Origin: Climacium dendroides
Taxonomy: Eukaryota; Streptophyta; Bryopsida; Hypnales; Climaciaceae
Length of the DNA: 64,000 nucleotides
NCBI GenBank assembly: GCA_950106755.1
Contig: CATNNA010000007.1
Location: forward strand, 930,001-994,000
Direction: 5' to 3'
This document shows, piece after piece, positions 10,201-23,424 of the stretch. A model generated the notes under the pieces. That model worked only from the letters and a program-made list of their open reading frames with translations. It was not told where the DNA came from and searched no databases. Made by a program: the position numbers and the translations under genes. Each line of letters starts with the position of its first letter. Positions within the stretch are counted from its first letter, which is position 1.

Positions 10201-13200
10201 ATTTCAAACCTCATAGACGTTGCACGATGGAAAAGGAAAGCAAGAATACTTGGCAAATGCAAATGTTGCAAGATGTCATTTTCAAATGATTTGTAACAAT
10301 TTATTTGATGGTCTAAATTGGAAGGGAATGTGTGAGAATTTCAAAAAGAGATCGTGGACTTGTCTTGTACTTTGACGCCCCAACCTCAAATCTCATGCAC
10401 ATTGCACGTCGAAATATGCAAGCAAAGAAAATGTGCAAGTTGCCAATGCTCCAAGCCTTCCTCTTGCAATTGGAAAATGGTAATTCATGGAGAAAATGTG
10501 AAGGCAATGCGTGACCAATGCAACAAAATAGAATTGGGCTTGCCTTGCACTTGGACGGCCACAATCATTTCAAACCTCATAGACGTTGCACGATGGAAAA
10601 GGAAAGCAAGAATACTTGACAAATGCAAATGTTGCAAGATGTCATTTTCAAATGATTTGTAACAACTTATTTGATGGTCTAAATTGGAAGGGAATGTGTG
10701 AGAATTTCAAAAAGAGATCGTGGACTTGTCTTGTACTTTGACGCCCCAACCTCAAATCTCATGCACATTGCACGTCGAAATATGCAAGCAAAGAAAATGT
10801 GTAAGTTGCCAATGCTCCAAGCCTTCCATTAGCAATTGGAAAATGGTAATTCATGGAGAAAATGTGAAGGCAATGCGTGACTAATGCAACAAAATAGAAT
10901 TGGGCTTGCCTTGCATTTGGAGGGCCACAATCATATCAATCCTCCTAGATGTTGCACGTAGGAATAGGAAAGCAAGAATACTTGACAAATGCAAATGTTG
11001 CAAGATGTCATTTTCAAATGATTTGTAACAATTTATTTGATGGTCTAAATTGGAAGGGAATGTGTGAGAATTTCAAAAAGAGATCGTGGACTTGTCTTGT
11101 ACTTTGACGCCCCAACCTCAAATCTCATGCACATTGCACGTCGAAATATGCAAGCAAAGAAAATGTGCAAGTTGCCAATGCTCCAAGCCTTCCTTTTGCA
11201 ATTGGAAAATGGTAATTCATGGAGAAAATGTGAAGGCAATGCGTGACCAATGCAACAAAATAGAATTGGGCTTGCCTTGCACTTGGAGGGCCACAATCAT
11301 ATCAAACCTCCTAGATGTTGCACGTAGGAATAGGAAAGCAAGAATACTTGACAAATGCAAATGTTGCAAGATGTCATTTTCAAATCATTTGTAACAACTT
11401 ATATGATGGTCTAAATTGGAAGGGAATGTGTGAGAATTTCAAAAAGAGATCGTGGACTTGTCTTGTACTTTGACGCCCCAACCTCAAATCTCATGCACAT
11501 TGCACGTCGAAATATGCAAGCAAAGAAAATGTGCAAGTTGCCAATGCTCCAAGCCTTCCTTTTGCAATTGGAAAATGGTAATTCATGGAGAAAATGTGAA
11601 GGCAATGCGTGACCAATGCAACAAAATAGAATTGGGCTTGCCTTGCACTTGGAGGGCCACAATCATTTCCGTCCTCATAGACGTTGCACGATGGAAAAGG
11701 AAAGCAAGAATACTTGGCAAATGCAAATGTTGCAAGATGTCATTTTCAAATGATTTGTAACAACTTATATGATGGTCTAAATTGGAAGGGAATGTGTGAG
11801 AATTTCAAAAAGAGATCGTGGACTTGTCTTGTACTTTGACGCCCCAACCTCAAATCTCATGCACATTGCACGTCGAAATATGCAAGCAAAGAAAATGTGC
11901 AAGTTGCCAATGCTCCAAGCCTTCCTTTTGCAATTGGAAAATGGTAATTCATGGAGAAAATGTGAAGGCAATGCGTTACCAATGCAACAAAATAGAATTG
12001 GGCTTGCCTTGCACTTAGAGGGCCACAATCATATCAAACCTCCTAGATGTTGCACGTATGAATAGGAAAGCAAGAATACTTGGCAAATGCAAATGTTGCA
12101 AGATGTCATTTTCAAATGATTTGTAACAACTTATTTGATGGTCTAAATTGGAAGGAAATGTGTGAGAATTTCAAAAAGAGATCGTGGACTTGTCTTGTAC
12201 TTTGACGCCCCAACCTCAAATCTCATGCACATTGCACGTCGAAATATGCAAGCAAAGAAAATGTGCAAGTTGCCAATGCTCCAAGCCTTCCTTTTGCAAT
12301 TGGAAAATGGTAATTCATGGAGAAAATGTGAAGGCAATGCGTGACCAATGCAACAAAATAGAATTGGGCTTGCCTTGCACTTAGAGGGCCACAATCATTT
12401 CCGTCCTCATAGACGTTGCACGATGGAAAAGGAAAGCAAGAATACTTGACAAATGCAAATGTTGCAAGATGTCATTTTCAAATGATTTGTAACAACTTAT
12501 TTGATGGTCTAAATTGGAAGGGAATGTGTGAGAATTTCAAAAAGAGATCGTGGACTTGTCTTGTACTTTGACGCCCCAACCTCAAATCTCATGCACATTG
12601 CACGTCGAAATATGCAAGCAAAGAAAATGTGCAAGTTGCCAATGCTCCAAGCCTTCCATTAGCAATTGGAAAATGGTAATTCATGGAGAAAATGTGAAGG
12701 CAATGCGTGACCAATGCAACAAAATAGAATTGGGCTTGCCTTGCATTTGGAGGGCCACAATCATATCAAACCTCCTAGATGTTGCACGTAGGAATAGGAA
12801 AGCAAGAATACTTGACAAATGCAAATGTTGCAAGATGTCATTTTCAAATCATTTGTAACAACTTATTTGATGGTCTAAATTGGAAGGGAATGTGTGAGAA
12901 TTTCAAAAAGAGATCGTGGACTTGTCTTGTACTTTGACGCCCCAACCTCAAATCTCATGCACATTGCACGTCGAAATATGCAAGCAAAGAAAATGTGCAA
13001 GTTGCCAATGCTCCAAGCCTTCCTTTTGCAATTGGAAAATGGTAATTCATGGAGAAAATGTGAAGGCAATGCGTGACCAATGCAACAAAATAGAATTGGG
13101 CTTGCCTTGCACTTGGACGGCCACAATCATTTCAAACCTCATAGACGTTGCACGATGGAAAAGGAAAGCAAGAATACTTGGCAAATGCAAATGTTGCAAG

Positions 13201-16200
13201 ATGTCATTTTCAAATGATTTGTAACAATTTATTTGATGGTCTAAATTGGAAGGGAATGTGTGAGAATTTCAAAAAGAGATCGTGGACTTGTCTTGTACTT
13301 TGACGCCCCAACCTCAAATCTCATGCACATTGCACGTCGAAATATGCAAGCAAAGAAAATGTGCAAGTTGCCAATGCTCCAAGCCTTCCTCTTGCAATTG
13401 GAAAATGGTAATTCATGGAGAAAATGTGAAGGCAATGCGTGACCAATGCAACAAAATAGAATTGGGCTTGCCTTGCACTTGGACGGCCACAATCATTTCA
13501 AACCTCATAGACGTTGCACGATGGAAAAGGAAAGCAAGAATACTTGACAAATGCAAATGTTGCAAGATGTCATTTTCAAATGATTTGTAACAACTTATTT
13601 GATGGTCTAAATTGGAAGGGAATGTGTGAGAATTTCAAAAAGAGATCGTGGACTTGTCTTGTACTTTGACGCCCCAACCTCAAATCTCATGCACATTGCA
13701 CGTCGAAATATGCAAGCAAAGAAAATGTGTAAGTTGCCAATGCTCCAAGCCTTCCATTAGCAATTGGAAAATGGTAATTCATGGAGAAAATGTGAAGGCA
13801 ATGCGTGACTAATGCAACAAAATAGAATTGGGCTTGCCTTGCATTTGGAGGGCCACAATCATATCAATCCTCCTAGATGTTGCACGTAGGAATAGGAAAG
13901 CAAGAATACTTGACAAATGCAAATGTTGCAAGATGTCATTTTCAAATGATTTGTAACAATTTATTTGATGGTCTAAATTGGAAGGGAATGTGTGAGAATT
14001 TCAAAAAGAGATCGTGGACTTGTCTTGTACTTTGACGCCCCAACCTCAAATCTCATGCACATTGCACGTCGAAATATGCAAGCAAAGAAAATGTGCAAGT
14101 TGCCAATGCTCCAAGCCTTCCTTTTGCAATTGGAAAATGGTAATTCATGGAGAAAATGTGAAGGCAATGCGTGACCAATGCAACAAAATAGAATTGGGCT
14201 TGCCTTGCACTTAGAGGGCCACAATCATTTCCGTCCTCATAGACGTTGCACGATGGAAAAGGAAAGCAAGAATACTTGACAAATGCAAATGTTGCAAGAT
14301 GTCATTTTCAAATGATTTGTAACAACTTATTTGATGGTCTAAATTGGAAGGGAATGTGTGAGAATTTCAAAAAGAGATCGTGGACTTGTCTTGTACTTTG
14401 ACGCCCCAACCTCAAATCTCATGCACATTGCACGTCGAAATATGCAAGCAAAGAAAATGTGCAAGTTGCCAATGCTCCAAGCCTTCCTTTTGCAATTGGA
14501 AAATGGTAATTCATGGAGAAAATGTGAAGGCAATGCGTGACCAATGCAACAAAATAGAATTGGGCTTGCCTTGCACTTAGAGGGCCACAATCATTTCCGT
14601 CCTCATAGACGTTGCACGATGGAAAAGGAAAGCAAGAATACTTGACAAATGCAAATGTTGCAAGATGTCATTTTCAAATGATTTGTAACAACTTATTTGA
14701 TGGTCTAAATTGGAAGGGAATGTGTGAGAATTTCAAAAAGAGATCGTGGACTTGTCTTGTACTTTGACGCCCCAACCTCAAATCTCATGCACATTGCACG
14801 TCGAAATATGCAAGCAAAGAAAATGTGCAAGTTGCCAATGCTCCAAGCCTTCCATTAGCAATTGGAAAATGGTAATTCATGGAGAAAATGTGAAGGCAAT
14901 GCGTGACCAATGCAACAAAATAGAATTGGGCTTGCCTTGCATTTGGAGGGCCACAATCATATCAAACCTCCTAGATGTTGCACGTAGGAATAGGAAAGCA
15001 AGAATACTTGACAAATGCAAATGTTGCAAGATGTCATTTTCAAATCATTTGTAACAACTTATTTGATGGTCTAAATTGGAAGGGAATGTGTGAGAATTTC
15101 AAAAAGAGATCGTGGACTTGTCTTGTACTTTGACGCCCCAACCTCAAATCTCATGCACATTGCACGTCGAAATATGCAAGCAAAGAAAATGTGCAAGTTG
15201 CCAATGCTCCAAGCCTTCCTTTTGCAATTGGAAAATGGTAATTCATGGAGAAAATGTGAAGGCAATGCGTGACCAATGCAACAAAATAGAATTGGGCTTG
15301 CCTTGCACTTGGACGGCCACAATCATTTCAAACCTCATAGACGTTGCACGATGGAAAAGGAAAGCAAGAATACTTGGCAAATGCAAATGTTGCAAGATGT
15401 CATTTTCAAATGATTTGTAACAATTTATTTGATGGTCTAAATTGGAAGGGAATGTGTGAGAATTTCAAAAAGAGATCGTGGACTTGTCTTGTACTTTGAC
15501 GCCCCAACCTCAAATCTCATGCACATTGCACGTCGAAATATGCAAGCAAAGAAAATGTGCAAGTTGCCAATGCTCCAAGCCTTCCTTTTGCAATTGGAAA
15601 ATGGTAATTCATGGAGAAAATGTGAAGGCAATGCGTGACCAATGCAACAAAATAGAATTGGGCTTGCCTTGCACTTGGACGGCCACAATCATTTCAAACC
15701 TCATAGACGTTGCACGATGGAAAAGGAAAGCAAGAATACTTGGCAAATGCAAATGTTGCAAGATGTCATTTTCAAATGATTTGTAACAATTTATTTGATG
15801 GTCTAAATTGGAAGGGAATGTGTGAGAATTTCAAAAAGAGATCGTGGACTTGTCTTGTACTTTGACGCCCCAACCTCAAATCTCATGCACATTGCACGTC
15901 GAAATATGCAAGCAAAGAAAATGTGCAAGTTGCCAATGCTCCAAGCCTTCCTCTTGCAATTGGAAAATGGTAATTCATGGAGAAAATGTGAAGGCAATGC
16001 GTGACCAATGCAACAAAATAGAATTGGGCTTGCCTTGCACTTGGACGGCCACAATCATTTCAAACCTCATAGACGTTGCACGATGGAAAAGGAAAGCAAG
16101 AATACTTGACAAATGCAAATGTTGCAAGATGTCATTTTCAAATGATTTGTAACAACTTATTTGATGGTCTAAATTGGAAGGGAATGTGTGAGAATTTCAA

Positions 16201-18666
16201 AAAGAGATCGTGGACTTGTCTTGTACTTTGACGCCCCAACCTCAAATCTCATGCACATTGCACGTCGAAATATGCAAGCAAAGAAAATGTGTAAGTTGCC
16301 AATGCTCCAAGCCTTCCATTAGCAATTGGAAAATGGTAATTCATGGAGAAAATGTGAAGGCAATGCGTGACTAATGCAACAAAATAGAATTGGGCTTGCC
16401 TTGCATTTGGAGGGCCACAATCATATCAATCCTCCTAGATGTTGCACGTAGGAATAGGAAAGCAAGAATACTTGACAAATGCAAATGTTGCAAGATGTCA
16501 TTTTCAAATGATTTGTAACAATTTATTTGATGGTCTAAATTGGAAGGGAATGTGTGAGAATTTCAAAAAGAGATCGTGGACTTGTCTTGTACTTTGACGC
16601 CCCAACCTCAAATCTCATGCACATTGCACGTCGAAATATGCAAGCAAAGAAAATGTGCAAGTTGCCAATGCTCCAAGCCTTCCTTTTGCAATTGGAAAAT
16701 GGTAATTCATGGAGAAAATGTGAAGGCAATGCGTGACCAATGCAACAAAATAGAATTGGGCTTGCCTTGCACTTAGAGGGCCACAATCATTTCCGTCCTC
16801 ATAGACGTTGCACGATGGAAAAGGAAAGCAAGAATACTTGACAAATGCAAATGTTGCAAGATGTCATTTTCAAATGATTTGTAACAACTTATTTGATGGT
16901 CTAAATTGGAAGGGAATGTGTGAGAATTTCAAAAAGAGATCGTGGACTTGTCTTGTACTTTGACGCCCCAACCTCAAATCTCATGCACATTGCACGTCGA
17001 AATATGCAAGCAAAGAAAATGTGCAAGTTGCCAATGCTCCAAGCCTTCCTTTTGCAATTGGAAAATGGTAATTCATGGAGAAAATGTGAAGGCAATGCGT
17101 GACCAATGCAACAAAATAGAATTGGGCTTGCCTTGCACTTAGAGGGCCACAATCATTTCCGTCCTCATAGACGTTGCACGATGGAAAAGGAAAGCAAGAA
17201 TACTTGACAAATGCAAATGTTGCAAGATGTCATTTTCAAATGATTTGTAACAACTTATTTGATGGTCTAAATTGGAAGGGAATGTGTGAGAATTTCAAAA
17301 AGAGATCGTGGACTTGTCTTGTACTTTGACGCCCCAACCTCAAATCTCATGCACATTGCACGTCGAAATATGCAAGCAAAGAAAATGTGCAAGTTGCCAA
17401 TGCTCCAAGCCTTCCATTAGCAATTGGAAAATGGTAATTCATGGAGAAAATGTGAAGGCAATGCGTGACCAATGCAACAAAATAGAATTGGGCTTGCCTT
17501 GCATTTGGAGGGCCACAATCATATCAAACCTCCTAGATGTTGCACGTAGGAATAGGAAAGCAAGAATACTTGACAAATGCAAATGTTGCAAGATGTCATT
17601 TTCAAATCATTTGTAACAACTTATTTGATGGTCTAAATTGGAAGGGAATGTGTGAGAATTTCAAAAAGAGATCGTGGACTTGTCTTGTACTTTGACGCCC
17701 CAACCTCAAATCTCATGCACATTGCACGTCGAAATATGCAAGCAAAGAAAATGTGCAAGTTGCCAATGCTCCAAGCCTTCCTTTTGCAATTGGAAAATGG
17801 TAATTCATGGAGAAAATGTGAAGGCAATGCGTGACCAATGCAACAAAATAGAATTGGGCTTGCCTTGCACTTGGACGGCCACAATCATTTCAAACCTCAT
17901 AGACGTTGCACGATGGAAAAGGAAAGCAAGAATACTTGGCAAATGCAAATGTTGCAAGATGTCATTTTCAAATGATTTGTAACAATTTATTTGATGGTCT
18001 AAATTGGAAGGGAATGTGTGAGAATTTCAAAAAGAGATCGTGGACTTGTCTTGTACTTTGACGCCCCAACCTCAAATCTCATGCACATTGCACGTCGAAA
18101 TATGCAAGCAAAGAAAATGTGCAAGTTGCCAATGCTCCAAGCCTTCCTCTTGCAATTGGAAAATGGTAATTCATGGAGAAAATGTGAAGGCAATGCGTGA
18201 CCAATGCAACAAAATAGAATTGGGCTTGCCTTGCACTTGGACGGCCACAATCATTTCAAACCTCATAGACGTTGCACGATGGAAAAGGAAAGCAAGAATA
18301 CTTGACAAATGCAAATGTTGCAAGATGTCATTTTCAAATGATTTGTAACAACTTATTTGATGGTCTAAATTGGAAGGGAATGTGTGAGAATTTCAAAAAG
18401 AGATCGTGGACTTGTCTTGTACTTTGACGCCCCAACCTCAAATCTCATGCACATTGCACGTCGAAATATGCAAGCAAAGAAAATGTGTAAGTTGCCAATG
18501 CTCCAAGCCTTCCATTAGCAATTGGAAAATGGTAATTCATGGAGAAAATGTGAAGGCAATGCGTGACTAATGCAACAAAATAGAATTGGGCTTGCCTTGC
18601 ATTTGGAGGGCCACAATCATATCAATCCTCCTAGATGTTGCACGTAGGAATAGGAAAGCAAGAATA
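5491..18666 (+). repeat. Zone II: 36 units built from a recurring 4- to 6-unit module
   Basis: The basic order is (a) a CCATTAGC unit with GCATTTGG and CTCCTAGATG, (b) a CTTTTGC unit with TTGGACGGCC, (c) a CCTCTTGC unit with TTGGACGGCC and CTTGAC, and (d) a CCATTAGC unit with GTGTAAG and GACTAATG. This order starts at 5491, 7687, 12445, 14641 (with b doubled) and 17203, with partial forms at 9151 and 9883. Type (d) units start at 6589, 8785, 9517, 10615, 13543, 16105 and 18301, spaced 6, 2, 3, 8, 7 and 6 units apart. The array is therefore modular but not strictly periodic, as expected from repeated unequal exchange. Many CAATTTATTTG variants appear here. Confidence 0.88.
11059..14212 (+). 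repeat. Copy 2 of the 3154-bp block
   Basis: This is the partner of 4105-7258, with the same order of unit types: CTCCTAGATG unit, TTCCGTCC unit, GCGTTACC unit, GGAAATG/TAG unit, then the (a)-(d) module of zone II. Units outside the block differ, so this is a discrete duplicated segment and not general homogeneity. A third, shortened version starts with the GCGTTACC unit at 7321, where the next unit (7687) fuses the GGAAATG and CCATTAGC types. Confidence 0.8.
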
Positions 18667-19764
18667 CTTGACAAATGCAAATGTTGCAAGATGTCATTTT
18701 CAAATGATTTGTAACAATTTATTTGATGGTCTAAATTGGAAGGGAATGTGTGAGAATTTCAAAAAGAGATCGTGGACTTGTCTTGTACTTTGACGCCCCA
18801 ACCTCAAATCTCATGCACATTGCACGTCGAAATATGCAAGCAAAGAAAATGTGCAAGTTGCCAATGCTCCAAGCCTTCCTTTTGCAATTGGAAAATGGTA
18901 ATTCATGGAGAAAATGTGAAGGCAATGCGTGACCAATGCAACAAAATAGAATTGGGCTTGCCTTGCACTTGGACGGCCACAATCATATCAATCCTCCTAG
19001 ATGTTGCACGTAGGAATAGGAAAGCAAGAATACTTGACAAATGCAAATGTTGCAAGATGTCATTTTCAAATGATTTGTAACAACTTATTTGATGGTCTAA
19101 ATTGGAAGGGAATGTGTGAGAATTTCAAAAAGAGATCGTGGACTTGTCTTGTACTTTGACGCCCCAACCTCAAATCTCATGCACATTGCACGTCGAAATA
19201 TGCAAGCAAAGAAAATGTGCAAGTTGCCAATGCTCCAAGCCTTCCTTTTGCAATTGGAAAATGGTAATTCATGGAGAAAATGTGAAGGCAATGCGTGACC
19301 AATGCAACAAAATAGAATTGGGCTTGCCTTGCACTTGGACGGCCACAATCATTTCAAACCTCATAGACGTTGCACGATGGAAAAGGAAAGCAAGAATACT
19401 TGGCAAATGCAAATGTTGCAAGATGTCATTTTCAAATCATTTGTAACAACTTATTTGATGGTCTAAATTGGAAGGAAATGTGTGAGAATTTCAAAAAGAG
19501 ATCGTGGACTTGTCTTGTACTTTGACGCCCCAACCTCAAATCTCATGCACATTGCACGTCGAAATATGCAAGCAAAGAAAATGTGCAAGTTGCCAATGCT
19601 CCAAGCCTTCCATTAGCAATTGGAAAATGGTAATTCATGGAGAAAATGTGAAGGCAATGCGTGACCAATGCAACAAAATAGAATTGGGCTTGCCTTGCAC
19701 TTGGACGGCCACAATCATATCAATCCTCCTAGATGTTGCACGTAGGAATAGGAAAGCAAGAATA
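18301..19764 (+). repeat. 1464-bp four-unit module, copy 1
   Basis: The order is a GACTAATG unit (18301), a CTTTTGC unit with CTCCTAGATG (18667), a TTCAAACCTCATAG unit (19033) and a CCATTAGC unit with CTCCTAGATG (19399). In this copy the third unit has CTTGGC and CAAATCATTTG, whereas copies 2 and 3 have CTTGAC and CAAATGATTTG. Confidence 0.78.
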
Positions 19765-21228
19765 CTTGACAAATGCAAATGTTGCAAGATGTCATTTTCA
19801 AATCATTTGTAACAACTTATTTGATGGTCTAAATTGGAAGGGAATGTGTGAGAATTTCAAAAAGAGATCGTGGACTTGTCTTGTACTTTGACGCCCCAAC
19901 CTCAAATCTCATGCACATTGCACGTCGAAATATGCAAGCAAAGAAAATGTGCAAGTTGCCAATGCTCCAAGCCTTCCATTAGCAATTGGAAAATGGTAAT
20001 TCATGGAGAAAATGTGAAGGCAATGCGTGACTAATGCAACAAAATAGAATTGGGCTTGCCTTGCATTTGGAGGGCCACAATCATATCAATCCTCCTAGAT
20101 GTTGCACGTAGGAATAGGAAAGCAAGAATACTTGACAAATGCAAATGTTGCAAGATGTCATTTTCAAATGATTTGTAACAATTTATTTGATGGTCTAAAT
20201 TGGAAGGGAATGTGTGAGAATTTCAAAAAGAGATCGTGGACTTGTCTTGTACTTTGACGCCCCAACCTCAAATCTCATGCACATTGCACGTCGAAATATG
20301 CAAGCAAAGAAAATGTGCAAGTTGCCAATGCTCCAAGCCTTCCTTTTGCAATTGGAAAATGGTAATTCATGGAGAAAATGTGAAGGCAATGCGTGACCAA
20401 TGCAACAAAATAGAATTGGGCTTGCCTTGCACTTGGACGGCCACAATCATATCAATCCTCCTAGATGTTGCACGTAGGAATAGGAAAGCAAGAATACTTG
20501 ACAAATGCAAATGTTGCAAGATGTCATTTTCAAATGATTTGTAACAACTTATTTGATGGTCTAAATTGGAAGGGAATGTGTGAGAATTTCAAAAAGAGAT
20601 CGTGGACTTGTCTTGTACTTTGACGCCCCAACCTCAAATCTCATGCACATTGCACGTCGAAATATGCAAGCAAAGAAAATGTGCAAGTTGCCAATGCTCC
20701 AAGCCTTCCTTTTGCAATTGGAAAATGGTAATTCATGGAGAAAATGTGAAGGCAATGCGTGACCAATGCAACAAAATAGAATTGGGCTTGCCTTGCACTT
20801 GGACGGCCACAATCATTTCAAACCTCATAGACGTTGCACGATGGAAAAGGAAAGCAAGAATACTTGACAAATGCAAATGTTGCAAGATGTCATTTTCAAA
20901 TGATTTGTAACAACTTATTTGATGGTCTAAATTGGAAGGGAATGTGTGAGAATTTCAAAAAGAGATCGTGGACTTGTCTTGTACTTTGACGCCCCAACCT
21001 CAAATCTCATGCACATTGCACGTCGAAATATGCAAGCAAAGAAAATGTGCAAGTTGCCAATGCTCCAAGCCTTCCATTAGCAATTGGAAAATGGTAATTC
21101 ATGGAGAAAATGTGAAGGCAATGCGTGACCAATGCAACAAAATAGAATTGGGCTTGCCTTGCACTTGGACGGCCACAATCATATCAATCCTCCTAGATGT
21201 TGCACGTAGGAATAGGAAAGCATGAATA
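19765..21228 (+). repeat. 1464-bp four-unit module, copy 2
   Basis: Same four unit types in the same order as 18301-19764. The first unit has GTGCAAG where copy 1 has GTGTAAG, and the fourth has the private GCATGAATAC change near its end. Two additional CTCCTAGATG units (21229-21960) separate it from copy 3. Confidence 0.78.
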
Positions 21229-21960
21229 CTTGACAAATGCAAATGTTGCAAGATGTCATTTTCAAATCATTTGTAACAACTTATTTGATGGTCTAAATTG
21301 GAAGGGAATGTGTGAGAATTTCAAAAAGAGATCGTGGACTTGTCTTGTACTTTGACGGCCCAACCTCAAATCTCATGCACATTGCACGTCGAAATATGCA
21401 AGCAAAGAAAATGTGCAAGTTGCCAATGCTCCAAGCCTTCCATTAGCAATTGGAAAATGGTAATTCATGGAGAAAATGTGAAGGCAATGCGTGACCAATG
21501 CAACAAAATAGAATTGGGCTTGCCTTGCACTTGGACGGCCACAATCATATCAATCCTCCTAGATGTTGCACGTAGGAATAGGAAAGCAAGAATACTTGAC
21601 AAATGCAAATGTTGCAAGATGTCATTTTCAAATCATTTGTAACAACTTATTTGATGGTCTAAATTGGAAGGGAATGTGTGAGAATTTCAAAAAGAGATCG
21701 TGGACTTGTCTTGTACTTTGACGCCCCAACCTCAAATCTCATGCACATTGCACGTCGAAATATGCAAGCAAAGAAAATGTGCAAGTTGCCAATGCTCCAA
21801 GCCTTCCTTTTGCAATTGGAAAATGGTAATTCATGGAGAAAATGTGAAGGCAATGCGTGACCAATGCAACAAAATAGAATTGGGCTTGCCTTGCACTTGG
21901 ACGGCCACAATCATATCAATCCTCCTAGATGTTGCACGTAGGAATAGGAAAGCAAGAATA

Positions 21961-23424
21961 CTTGACAAATGCAAATGTTGCAAGATGTCATTTTCAAATC
22001 ATTTGTAACAACTTATTTGATGGTCTAAATTGGAAGGGAATGTGTGAGAATTTCAAAAAGAGATCGTGGACTTGTCTTGTACTTTGACGCCCCAACCTCA
22101 AATCTCATGCACATTGCACGTCGAAATATGCAAGCAAAGAAAATGTGCAAGTTGCCAATGCTCCAAGCCTTCCATTAGCAATTGGAAAATGGTAATTCAT
22201 GGAGAAAATGTGAAGGCAATGCGTGACTAATGCAACAAAATAGAATTGGGCTTGCCTTGCATTTGGAGGGCCACAATCATATCAATCCTCCTAGATGTTG
22301 CACGTAGGAATAGGAAAGCAAGAATACTTGACAAATGCAAATGTTGCAAGATGTCATTTTCAAATGATTTGTAACAATTTATTTGATGGTCTAAATTGGA
22401 AGGGAATGTGTGAGAATTTCAAAAAGAGATCGTGGACTTGTCTTGTACTTTGACGCCCCAACCTCAAATCTCATGCACATTGCACGTCGAAATATGCAAG
22501 CAAAGAAAATGTGCAAGTTGCCAATGCTCCAAGCCTTCCTTTTGCAATTGGAAAATGGTAATTCATGGAGAAAATGTGAAGGCAATGCGTGACCAATGCA
22601 ACAAAATAGAATTGGGCTTGCCTTGCACTTGGACGGCCACAATCATATCAATCCTCCTAGATGTTGCACGTAGGAATAGGAAAGCAAGAATACTTGACAA
22701 ATGCAAATGTTGCAAGATGTCATTTTCAAATGATTTGTAACAACTTATTTGATGGTCTAAATTGGAAGGGAATGTGTGAGAATTTCAAAAAGAGATCGTG
22801 GACTTGTCTTGTACTTTGACGCCCCAACCTCAAATCTCATGCACATTGCACGTCGAAATATGCAAGCAAAGAAAATGTGTAAGTTGCCAATGCTCCAAGC
22901 CTTCCTTTTGCAATTGGAAAATGGTAATTCATGGAGAAAATGTGAAGGCAATGCGTGACCAATGCAACAAAATAGAATTGGGCTTGCCTTGCACTTGGAC
23001 GGCCACAATCATTTCAAACCTCATAGACGTTGCACGATGGAAAAGGAAAGCAAGAATACTTGACAAATGCAAATGTTGCAAGATGTCATTTTCAAATGAT
23101 TTGTAACAACTTATTTGATGGTCTAAATTGGAAGGGAATGTGTGAGAATTTCAAAAAGAGATCGTGGACTTGTCTTGTACTTTGACGCCCCAACCTCAAA
23201 TCTCATGCACATTGCACGTCGAAATATGCAAGCAAAGAAAATGTGCAAGTTGCCAATGCTCCAAGCCTTCCATTAGCAATTGGAAAATGGTAATTCATGG
23301 AGAAAATGTGAAGGCAATGCGTGACCAATGCAACAAAATAGAATTGGGCTTGCCTTGCACTTGGACGGCCACAATCATATCAATCCTCCTAGATGTTGCA
23401 CGTAGGAATAGGAAAGCAAGAATA
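21961..23424 (+). repeat. 1464-bp four-unit module, copy 3
   Basis: Same order of unit types as copies 1 and 2, starting with the last GACTAATG unit of the window. The third unit (22693) differs by GTGTAAG. The next unit belongs to the 1465-bp higher-order repeat of zone IV. Confidence 0.78.

Larger units (their letters stand above)
18667..23424 (+). repeat. Zone III: 13 units, mainly CTCCTAGATG with TTGGACGGCC
   Basis: Most units combine TTGGACGG (typical of zone II) with CAATCCTCCTAGATG, a pairing rare elsewhere. Together with the type (d) unit at 18301 they form 4-unit modules repeated three times, with two extra units inserted at 21229-21960. The unit at 21229 introduces GACGGCCC in place of GACGCCCC, the variant that marks zones IV to VI. 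The unit starting at 20863 has a private A-to-T change (GCATGAATAC near 21221-21230). Confidence 0.88.
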
